From Patescibacteria group bacterium (GTDB lineage: Bacteria; Patescibacteriota; Doudnabacteria; UBA920; 2-01-FULL-50-11), in contig JAMDAJ010000016.1 in assembly GCA_023485925.1 (NCBI GenBank), positions 1 through 6,783 on the forward strand: 6,783 bases of DNA. Reading direction: 5' to 3'. Shown here piece after piece: positions 1-4,724 of the stretch. The notes beneath the pieces were generated by a model. That model was not told where the DNA came from, searched no databases, and was given only the letters and a program-made list of their open reading frames with translations. Position numbers and translations under genes: made by a program. Within the stretch, counting starts at the first letter, position 1, and each line of letters begins with the position of its first letter.

Positions 1-519
1 CAGGTAATGGCGGCGGTGGGGCAGGAGTTTTTGGGAAAAAAAATCAGGTATGTTGTCCAGGAGGAACTCTTGGGCACAGGGCACGCGTTATCGCAGTGCA
101 AAGATGTTTTATGCGGACGATTTTTGGTTTTGATGGCGGACGATCTTTACCGCCGCGAAGATATGGAAAAGCTTACGAAATGTCCGTTGGCGCTTTTAGC
201 TTACGAATTGCCCGCCGCCACGCCCGGCAACAATTCCTGGGCGGAAATCAAACTCAACGCCAACGGCTCGGTTAGCGAAATTTTGGAGCGCCAGCCGGGG
301 CGGGCTGGGATGCTGGTGAACTGCGGAGCTTACGTTTTGGATATGCGGTATTTTGAATTACCGCTTAAGCCGGCCGGCAATCAGACGGCGGAGTTCGGCC
401 TGCCGCAAACCATGATGCAGATGGTAAAAAGCGGCGCGGAAATTGACATTGTCCGCGCCAGTTGGTGGCACCGTGTCACCGCGCCAGCTGATTTGTCGCT
501 TGAAAAAAAAGCCGCCTAG
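1..519 (+). CDS. Nucleotidyltransferase (NDP-sugar pyrophosphorylase-like), 5' truncated
   Basis: The reading frame is open from base 1 and ends at TAG 517-519, so the N-terminus, including the G-rich NTP-binding loop, lies before the window. About 172 residues are visible; the ATG at base 7 is internal. Motifs fit the nucleotidyltransferase family that joins a sugar phosphate to an NTP, releasing pyrophosphate (RmlA and GlmU N-domain type). In order they are: EELLGTGHAL (the QxxxLGTGHA nucleotide contact region); LVLMADDLY, where families usually have a GD metal-binding motif; ILERQPG, matching the usual IxEKP; NCGAYVLD, matching NxGxYxF; EFGLPQTMMQMVKSG; and WWHRVTAPADL, matching the usual WxDVGTPxDL near the C-terminus. 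It lacks the left-handed beta-helix acetyltransferase domain of full GlmU, because the frame stops soon after the last motif. The substrate cannot be told from this part. It converges on the minus-strand gene with only 5 bp between the two stop codons. Confidence 0.85.
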   Translation, partial: QVMAAVGQEFLGKKIRYVVQEELLGTGHALSQCKDVLCGRFLVLMADDLYRREDMEKLTKCPLALLAYELPAATPGNNSWAEIKLNANGSVSEILERQPGRAGMLVNCGAYVLDMRYFELPLKPAGNQTAEFGLPQTMMQMVKSGAEIDIVRASWWHRVTAPADLSLEKKAA

Positions 520-524
520 AAGGA

Positions 525-722
525 CTAGTGCGGATGGACATGGGGCAGGGTGGCGATGTATTTACTGGGGCAGTCCGGCGATGCGGCGGTGTGGGCGGAC
601 TTGATGGCGTTTGCGAGGTCGGCTTGGTTTTTCGTAGCGATGACCCCGCATTCGCAACAATCGTGGCAAAGCCAGTTGGTGTGGTGCTTCACAGCCGGCG
701 TGGCGGTTGTCTGTTCGGGCAT
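525..722 (-). CDS. Small Cys/His-rich protein, putative zinc-binding, unknown function
   Basis: A 65-residue protein that I do not recognise by name. The ATG at 722-720 was chosen because CGGAGG lies 4 nt upstream on the minus strand (plus 727-732); the frame extends further upstream without such a signal. Residues 17-26 read WLCHDCCECG, giving C19, C22, C23 and C25. They are followed by a predicted helix (KNQADLANAIKSAH), then H44, C51 and a His-rich tail HVHPH. The arrangement CxxC, a helix with His, then Cys resembles small treble-clef or zinc-ribbon folds, so metal binding is inferred. There is no signal peptide or membrane helix. Codon choice is GC-rich at third positions, like the neighbours. 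It is divergent from tsaC with only 37 bp between starts; a TATGCT at plus 750-745 could be a weak -10 box. Plus-strand frames over the same stretch lack recognisable motifs. Confidence 0.6.
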   Translation of the reverse strand: MPEQTTATPAVKHHTNWLCHDCCECGVIATKNQADLANAIKSAHTAASPDCPSKYIATLPHVHPH

Positions 723-726
723 GTGG

Positions 727-732
727 CCTCCG
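727..732 (-). promoter_or_regulatory. Ribosome binding site deciding the start of the small minus-strand gene
   Basis: On the minus strand CGGAGG is followed by CCAC and then ATG. This is a near-consensus Shine-Dalgarno sequence at a slightly short spacing of 4 nt. It favours the 65-residue start over the in-frame ATG at 749 and longer versions. Confidence 0.55.
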
Positions 733-759
733 TAGGTTTCTGGTAGCATAACATATGTG

Positions 760-1434
760 ATGAAAATTTCGAAATGTAATGAGCAAAGCATCCAAGCTGC
801 GGTCAGGACGCTTAAAGCGGGCGGGTGCGTAGTTTTCCCGACAGACACAGCGTACGGTTTGGCCGTGGATGCGACGAACAAAAAAGCGGTTAGGCGGCTT
901 TACCGAATCAAAGGCCGGAATTTCAACAAGCCGGTGCACGTTGTCGTCAGTTCGCTGGCGCAAGCAAAAAAATTAGTAAGGTTCACGCCGCTTGCGGAGA
1001 GGTTGTTCAAAAAATTTCTGCCCGGGGCGCTGACCCTGGTGTTGCCTCTTAAATATAACTCTCCCTCACCCCCTCTCAAATTAAGAGGGGGAAGGAGGGG
1101 GTTATGGATTCTGTCGGCCGGTACCGGCACGCTAGGCATACGGATGCCAAACAATCACGTGGCTTCGGCTCTGGTCAAAAAGTTCGGTCGGCCTATTACT
1201 GCCACCTCGGCCAATGTTTCCGGGGAGTCCGTGTGTTATTCGGCGGCGGCGGTCGTGGCACAATTCAAAGGCAGAAAATTCCAGACGGAAATGATCTTGG
1301 ACTCCGGCCGCCTGCCGAAAGTCAAGCCGTCGACGATAGTTGCTATAAAGCAACAATCTGTTAAGATTTTAAGGGAGGGTCCGATCAGCCGAAAACAAAT
1401 TTTAAAAAATTTATCCATGTCATTCCGAGAGTAG
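760..1434 (+). CDS. tsaC: Threonylcarbamoyl-AMP synthase (Sua5/YciO/YrdC family) carrying an in-frame repeat insertion
   Basis: The family makes threonylcarbamoyl-AMP from L-threonine, bicarbonate and ATP in the cytosol, the first step of tRNA t6A37 modification. Motifs in this 224-residue product are: AGGCVVFPTDTAYGLAVDA (residues 20-38), IKGRNFNKPVHVVV (50-63, with the KxR and KP residues of the active cleft), PGALTLVLP (88-96), GTLGIRMPNN (about 123-132), PITATSANVSGE (145-156, the SxN motif) and PSTIV plus ILREGPIS near the end. ATG 760 is preferred to the GTG at 757; no clear Shine-Dalgarno sequence is visible. Residues about 99-116 are extra compared with the family and are encoded by a palindromic repeat. 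They fall between TLVLP and the TAGT/GIR strand, a surface loop position. The last five residues (MSFRE) and the stop codon come from a second repeat that starts at 1418. The core motifs are intact, so the enzyme is probably functional. Confidence 0.9.
   Translation: MKISKCNEQSIQAAVRTLKAGGCVVFPTDTAYGLAVDATNKKAVRRLYRIKGRNFNKPVHVVVSSLAQAKKLVRFTPLAERLFKKFLPGALTLVLPLKYNSPSPPLKLRGGRRGLWILSAGTGTLGIRMPNNHVASALVKKFGRPITATSANVSGESVCYSAAAVVAQFKGRKFQTEMILDSGRLPKVKPSTIVAIKQQSVKILREGPISRKQILKNLSMSFRE
1059..1102. repeat. GC-rich palindromic repeat inserted in frame in tsaC
   Basis: CCCCCTCT (1069-1076) and AGAGGGGG (1084-1091) form a perfect 8-bp inverted repeat around the 7-nt loop CAAATTA. Flanking CTCC (1061-1064) and GGAG (1094-1097) extend the stem imperfectly. 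The pyrimidine-rich left arm and purine-rich right arm differ sharply from the surrounding codon pattern. It encodes low-complexity residues (SPSPPLKLRGGRRG) not expected in the TsaC family. The element plus edges keeps the frame open, and the minus strand also reads through it without a stop. Confidence 0.7.
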
Positions 1435-1506
1435 CGAAGCGAAGTCGAGGAATCTATCCGGGAAAGATCTTTCGACTTCGGCATTCAGCCTTCGCTCAAG
1501 ATGACA
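1418..1506. repeat. Palindromic GTCAT...ATGAC repeat, copy A
   Basis: The 89-bp element is bounded by TGTCAT (1418-1423) and ATGACA (1501-1506). The arms pair further: CCGAG and GCGAAG on the left face CTTCGCTC on the right, and CGAAGTCGA followed by GAATCT faces AGATC followed by TCGACTTCG. It can fold into a long nested hairpin. It has no U-tract, so it is not a standard terminator. It supplies the last codons and the TAG of tsaC and ends 11 bp before the glyA start. Confidence 0.75.
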
Positions 1507-1517
1507 GTCCAAAAAGC

Positions 1518-2810
1518 ATGAAAACTTTACAACAGACTGATCCGGAGGTGTATGCATCACTGCATAGGGAAATGCGCCGGCAAAGCGAAGGCATGGAGCT
1601 TATCCCTTCCGAAAATTATGTGTCGCCGGCAGTATTGGAAGCTTTGGGTTCGATCTTCACCAACAAATATTCCGAGGGTTTCCCTGGCCGGCGCTATTAC
1701 GGCGGGCAGGAAAATACCGACGCTATCGAAACTTTGGCCATCGAGCGGGCCAAGAAACTTTTCCACTCGGACCACGCCAATGTCCAGCCGCTTTCCGGTT
1801 CGCCCATGAACCAGGCGGTGTATTTGGCCCTGCTTTCGCCGGGTGACAGCATTATGGGCATGGACTTAACGCACGGCGGGCACTTAACGCACGGGGCGCC
1901 GGTGTCCCACATGGGCAAATTGTTCAATTGGGTGCGCTACAAAACTCATCCCGAGGAGCAGGGGCGAATTGACTTTGACGAGTTACTCGCGCTTGCCAAG
2001 CAGCACCGGCCGAAAATCATCCTTTGCGGTTATACCAGTTATCCGCGCGATCTGGATTATACCCTCTTCAAGCGGGTGGCGGACGAGGTCGGCGCTTACA
2101 CGATGGCCGATATGGCGCACGTTGCCGGGCTCATCGCCGCAGGTGTTATGCGCAACCCTTTTGATTTTGGTTTTGACATCATGACCACCACCACGCACAA
2201 AACTCTGCGCGGGCCGCGGGGCGGGATGATTTTGACGCGCGGCAAGCCGGGCAACCCCCTGAAAGCGGTGGAAGTGACGCGCGAGAACTTGCCCACGGTC
2301 ATTGACCGCAGCGTCTTCCCGGGTCTCCAGGGTGGTCCGCATATGAACAATATCGCGGCTATTGCCGTGATGCTGGCCGAAGCAGCAACACCGGAATTTA
2401 AAGCGTACGCCAAGCAGGTTTTGATAAACGCAAAAACCCTGGCCGCGGGTTTGCTGGCGGGCGGCTCAAAATTGGTCACCGGCGGGACGGACAATCACAT
2501 GATGGTCATCGACAGTATGGCTTCGTTTAACCTGCCCGGCGCCGACTTGGAAAAGCTCCTCGATAAAGTCGCCATTACCACCAACAAGAGCGTGATTCCC
2601 GACGACCCCCGCCCGCCGTACTCGCCTTCGGGTGTGCGATTGGGAACTCCAGCCATGACCACGCGCGGGGTGAAAGAAGAGGGGATGAAGAAAATCGCGG
2701 GGTGGATATTGGACGCGGTTTCGGCGCTCGACAATGAGGAGAAATTAAAAATCATTCGCGAAGAAGTCAGAAAATTCAGTTTGAACTACCCCGTGCCGGG
2801 AGTGAACTGA
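1518..2810 (+). CDS. glyA: Serine hydroxymethyltransferase
   Basis: A cytosolic PLP enzyme that interconverts serine plus tetrahydrofolate with glycine plus 5,10-methylene-tetrahydrofolate, the main one-carbon source. The 430-residue product is near the usual bacterial length (about 415-430). Motifs include SENYVSP (31-37), TNKYSEGFPGRRYYGG (48-63), LTHGGHLTHGAPV (117-129), ADMAHVAGL (197-205, with the PLP-contacting Asp198 and His201), TTTTHKTLRGPRGG (223-236, with the Schiff-base Lys228), and SGVRLGTPAMTTRG (371-384, with the carboxylate-binding Arg374). Two stretches deviate from the E. coli type: PLSGSPMNQAVY (91-102), where most have SGxQAN, and CGYTSYPRDLDY (170-181). Both look like lineage variants rather than damage. 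The start follows repeat copy A closely and has no obvious Shine-Dalgarno sequence. The TGA stop shows UGA is not reassigned. Confidence 0.97.
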   Translation: MKTLQQTDPEVYASLHREMRRQSEGMELIPSENYVSPAVLEALGSIFTNKYSEGFPGRRYYGGQENTDAIETLAIERAKKLFHSDHANVQPLSGSPMNQAVYLALLSPGDSIMGMDLTHGGHLTHGAPVSHMGKLFNWVRYKTHPEEQGRIDFDELLALAKQHRPKIILCGYTSYPRDLDYTLFKRVADEVGAYTMADMAHVAGLIAAGVMRNPFDFGFDIMTTTTHKTLRGPRGGMILTRGKPGNPLKAVEVTRENLPTVIDRSVFPGLQGGPHMNNIAAIAVMLAEAATPEFKAYAKQVLINAKTLAAGLLAGGSKLVTGGTDNHMMVIDSMASFNLPGADLEKLLDKVAITTNKSVIPDDPRPPYSPSGVRLGTPAMTTRGVKEEGMKKIAGWILDAVSALDNEEKLKIIREEVRKFSLNYPVPGVN

Positions 2811-2813
2811 TTG

Positions 2814-2880
2814 TGTCATGCTGAACTTGGTTCAGAATCTATTCGTTAAAGTTTAGATCCTGATTTCCGTCAGGATGACA
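2814..2880. repeat. Palindromic GTCAT...ATGAC repeat, copy B
   Basis: A 67-bp element with TGTCAT (2814-2819) and ATGACA (2875-2880) as perfect terminal inverted repeats. The left arm reads TGTCATGCTGAAC then TTCAGAATCTA; the complement of the right arm reads TGTCATCCTGACG then TCAGGATCTAA. It starts 3 bp after the glyA stop, and its right end contains the upstream candidate start codon of uppP. Confidence 0.75.
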
Positions 2881-3684
2881 ACAACACAACTTATGTTCCT
2901 CCAAGCTATCATCTTAGGCATCGTGCAGGGCCTCACGGAATTTTTGCCGATATCGTCTTCGGCGCATTTGTTGCTGGTGCCGTATTTTTTCAATTGGCAA
3001 GATCCCGGGCTCGGATTTGACGTGGCCTTGCACTGGGGCACATTGCTAGCCGTCATCTTGGTTTTTTGGAAAGATTACTGGCGCTATACTAAAGCGTTTT
3101 TTCGCACGCTTTACAAAAAAGACTCCTGGACCGATCACGATTCCCGCCTGGCCTGGTTTTTGATACTAGCTTCCATCCCCGGCGCGATTTTTGGTCTACT
3201 TTTTGAAAAACAGGCTGAGACGGTATTTCGTGATCCACTCGTCACCGTGTTTACTCTGGCTGGTTTTGGTTTGGTTCTGTGGTTAGTTGATAAAAAAGCG
3301 AGTCACGAGGAAAAACTCGAAGGGCTTACGTGGCTGAAGGCGCTCGGTATCGGCGTCTCGCAGGCCCTTGCCGTCATTCCCGGCGTGTCGCGCTCCGGCG
3401 CCACCATCACCGCGGGGCTTTTGACCAAACTTGACCGGGAAGCGGCGACTAAATTTTCTTTTCTCCTTTCCGGACCGATAATTTTCGGCGCGGGGTTGGT
3501 GGCGTTGCGCCACGTCGGGCATATCGACGCGGTTTTGATCGTCGGGCTTGTCTCGGCGTTCGTTTCCGGCATTGCCGCCATCAAATTCCTCCTCAAATAT
3601 GTCTCCACGCACAGCTTCGATTTGTTCGTCTGGTACCGGTACATTTTGGCGTTCATCGTGCTGCTTGTGATAATGTTCCATTAA
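2875..3684 (+). CDS. uppP: Undecaprenyl-diphosphatase (UppP/BacA family)
   Basis: An integral membrane phosphatase that converts undecaprenyl diphosphate to the monophosphate, recycling the lipid carrier for peptidoglycan and surface polysaccharide. In several bacteria it also lowers bacitracin sensitivity. The 269-residue length fits the family (about 255-275). Signature 1 is QGLTEFLPISSSAHLLL (18-34), with Glu22 and the Ser cluster. Signature 2 is PGVSRSGATIT (169-179), with the catalytic-site Arg173. Hydrophobic segments lie near 8-25, 50-64, 93-110, 121-138, 155-168, 196-211, 217-236 and 251-268. ATG 2875 lies inside the end of repeat copy B. ATG 2893 gives MFLQAIILGIVQG, which matches usual family N-termini better, so the true start may be 2893. 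Neither has a clear Shine-Dalgarno sequence. Confidence 0.95.
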   Translation: MTTTQLMFLQAIILGIVQGLTEFLPISSSAHLLLVPYFFNWQDPGLGFDVALHWGTLLAVILVFWKDYWRYTKAFFRTLYKKDSWTDHDSRLAWFLILASIPGAIFGLLFEKQAETVFRDPLVTVFTLAGFGLVLWLVDKKASHEEKLEGLTWLKALGIGVSQALAVIPGVSRSGATITAGLLTKLDREAATKFSFLLSGPIIFGAGLVALRHVGHIDAVLIVGLVSAFVSGIAAIKFLLKYVSTHSFDLFVWYRYILAFIVLLVIMFH

Positions 3685-3697
3685 CCTGTTCCATTTT

Positions 3698-3704
3698 AGG
3701 AGGG
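3698..3704 (+). promoter_or_regulatory. Strong Shine-Dalgarno sequence before the CxxC-rich gene
   Basis: AGGAGGG lies just before two tandem ATG codons (3705 and 3708). The spacing from AGGAGG is 1 nt to the first and 4 nt to the second, so 3708 is the better start. It is the clearest ribosome binding site in the window, and it supports this frame being translated. Confidence 0.7.
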
Positions 3705-3707
3705 ATG

Positions 3708-4076
3708 ATGAGTAAACGGATCGCTACTGTTCAGTTTTCGCCGACTTCCGATCGGCATCTGGTGGCGGGAGACGGATGCACGGCGTGCAGGATCCTGATT
3801 GAGCCGAAATTCCAGAGTCAGATTAAAAGACAGCCGGCAAATTCGGTTGATTGCTGGTTATGCCGCAAGCGCGGCGGGTTGCTGCGGCCGTTCAAAGGCA
3901 AGTGCACCACAGGGGTTTCGCCGCGAGGAAAGGTTCATCTGCTGTTCTCCCGTCGGAAGGGTGGTTGGCGAACGCCATGCAATTTGCATTTCCCCGTTCG
4001 TCATCCCGCCATTTTGGCCAGTCAGAAATACAGCAGCGTCACCTGCGGGCATTGCATGCGCTTCGCTTTCCAATAG
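3708..4076 (+). CDS. Hypothetical basic protein with three CxxC pairs
   Basis: A 122-residue protein that I do not recognise. It has eight cysteines: C24xxC27 (CTAC), C49xxC52 (CWLC), C66, C91, and C113xxC116 (CGHC). Paired CxxC knuckles suggest structural zinc binding of zinc-ribbon type; that is inference. The middle (about 53-90) is rich in Arg, Lys and Gly (CRKRGG, SPRGK, SRRKGGW), giving a strong positive charge that would suit nucleic-acid binding. There is no signal peptide or membrane helix. Support for the frame comes from the AGGAGGG site upstream, an ordinary codon mix, and an intrinsic terminator 11 bp after the TAG. The gene begins 23 bp after uppP and could be cotranscribed with it. 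Other long frames overlap this stretch (for example 3851-4498, which runs into the next gene) but lack a start signal. An alternative is that the DNA acts as a structured RNA. Confidence 0.55.
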   Translation: MSKRIATVQFSPTSDRHLVAGDGCTACRILIEPKFQSQIKRQPANSVDCWLCRKRGGLLRPFKGKCTTGVSPRGKVHLLFSRRKGGWRTPCNLHFPVRHPAILASQKYSSVTCGHCMRFAFQ

Positions 4077-4086
4077 TCGCCAGTCG

Positions 4087-4114
4087 AAAGGCCCTTTTTC
4101 GCCGGGGCTTTTTT
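4087..4114 (+). terminator. Rho-independent terminator after the CxxC-rich gene
   Basis: AAAGGCCC (4087-4094) pairs with GGGGCTTT (4104-4111) with one G-G mismatch around a 9-nt loop (TTTTTCGCC). A run of six T follows from 4109. It closes the uppP/CxxC transcription unit. The A-rich left flank is shorter, so activity on the opposite strand is less likely. Confidence 0.6.
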
Positions 4115-4115
4115 A

Positions 4116-4144
4116 TTGTGGTTAACCTCGTTTTCCGCTATACT
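4116..4144 (+). promoter_or_regulatory. Candidate sigma70-type promoter for the small membrane protein gene
   Basis: TATACT (4139-4144) matches the -10 consensus at 5 of 6 bases. Exactly 17 nt upstream lies TTGTGG (4116-4121), a weak -35 box (TTG conserved). It sits directly after the terminator U-tract and would give a leader of roughly 15 nt before ATG 4167. The position between a terminator and a gene supports it. Confidence 0.45.
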
Positions 4145-4166
4145 GAAATCAAAGCAAAAGCGGCAC

Positions 4167-4601
4167 ATGCAAGACTCTTCCGAAACAAAAAGTCCCGCAA
4201 GTTCGAACTCCCACTCCTGGCCGAAGCCGGTTCCGGTGGAATTTTTGTATTGGTATTATTTCATCGCTCCGCGGAATATCTTGGAGATTTGGGGGAACTA
4301 CCTGGTTTCCAATGTTCATTATTTTTCCCTGCCAATCTTGTTCCGGACGTTGCTTTCGCCCTGGCACCGCGATTTGGAAAGCTACGGCCGGGGATTCGAT
4401 CTCGACACATTTGTCAAAGTTTTAGGCGGCAATCTGGTTTCGCGCGGGGTGGGATTAGTGGTTCGGAGCGTGGCGATTTTTGTCGGTTTAAGTTTTGAAA
4501 TCGTCATCTTCGCCGGCGGGCTGTTTTTCCTGTCTTTTTGGCTGGCCGCGCCGTTTGCGCTCACCGCCTCATTTTTTTACGGTTGGAAATTAATCCTCTA
4601 A
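4167..4601 (+). CDS. Small conserved-looking membrane protein, unknown function
   Basis: A 144-residue protein. ATG 4167 was preferred over an upstream TTG at 4116, which would lie before the candidate promoter; no good Shine-Dalgarno sequence is seen. Residues 1-22 are polar and Ser/Pro-rich. Residues 24-66 are aromatic and amphipathic (FLYWYYFIAPRNI), ending in the distinctive LFRTLLSPWHRDLESYGRGF (59-78), which looks like a conserved motif rich in charged and aromatic residues. Two likely membrane helices follow at about 94-111 and 113-138 (GVGLVVRSVAIFVGL and IVIFAGGLFFLSFWLAAPFA). There is no cleavable signal peptide. I infer that it is a membrane partner of the anchored ATPase encoded 123 bp downstream on the same strand, based only on adjacency and shared location. 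It could equally be an independent envelope protein. Confidence 0.75.
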   Translation: MQDSSETKSPASSNSHSWPKPVPVEFLYWYYFIAPRNILEIWGNYLVSNVHYFSLPILFRTLLSPWHRDLESYGRGFDLDTFVKVLGGNLVSRGVGLVVRSVAIFVGLSFEIVIFAGGLFFLSFWLAAPFALTASFFYGWKLIL

Positions 4602-4608
4602 TTTGATC

Positions 4609-4689
4609 GTCATCCCGAACTTGATTCAGGATCCAGCGCGTTGAGGTCTACGTCTGAAAATCGTGGATCCTGACCTTCGTCAGGATGAC
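4609..4689. repeat. Palindromic GTCAT...ATGAC repeat, copy C
   Basis: The 81-bp element is bounded by GTCAT (4609-4613) and ATGAC (4685-4689). The left arm reads GTCATCCCGAAC, then TTCAGGATCCA. The complement of the right arm reads GTCATCCTGACG, then GTCAGGATCCA. It is thus the most symmetric of the three copies. It starts 7 bp after the membrane protein stop and ends 35 bp before the ATPase start. Confidence 0.75.
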
Positions 4690-4698
4690 AAATATAGA
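4670..4698 (+). promoter_or_regulatory. Possible promoter for the ATPase gene, partly within repeat copy C
   Basis: CTGACC (4670-4675, 4 of 6 to TTGACA) lies inside the right arm of the repeat. It is followed after exactly 17 nt by TATAGA (4693-4698, 4 of 6 to TATAAT). Initiation would be near 4705, giving a short leader with the purine-rich ribosome site. Both boxes are imperfect, so this is tentative. Confidence 0.28.
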
Positions 4699-4704
4699 TT
4701 TCCC

Positions 4705-4715
4705 GGAGAGGGGGG
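4705..4715 (+). promoter_or_regulatory. Ribosome binding site of the ATPase gene
   Basis: GGAGAGGGGGG lies 9 nt before ATG 4725, a good Shine-Dalgarno position. A competing ATG at 4717, only 1 nt behind this tract, opens a frame of just 8 codons and is not a likely start. The site therefore decides the start at 4725. Confidence 0.55.
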
Positions 4716-4724
4716 AATGAAAAG

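Noticed and set aside
528..746. Plus-strand frames of 61-72 codons over the small minus-strand gene
   Set aside because: Gly/Val-rich translations without motifs or ribosome sites, whereas the minus strand has CxxC motifs and a Shine-Dalgarno sequence.
1054..1107. tsaC as a pseudogene because of the insertion
   Set aside because: The frame is intact and all catalytic motifs before and after the insertion are present.
1418..1506. Repeat copies A, B and C as intrinsic terminators
   Set aside because: They form hairpins but have no T-run after the stem on either strand.
1864..1894. Direct repeat ACTTAACGCACGG, two copies 18 nt apart in glyA
   Set aside because: It encodes the conserved LTHGGHLTHG motif, so the duplication is explained by the protein sequence and shared codons.
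3740..3756. Small hairpin GCCGA/TCGGC early in the CxxC gene
   Set aside because: A 5-bp stem with a 7-nt loop is expected by chance and no regulatory context was seen.
3851..4498. A long plus-strand frame (215 codons) overlapping two genes
   Set aside because: It runs out of frame through the CxxC gene, the terminator and the membrane protein gene, has no start signal and gives no recognisable motif.
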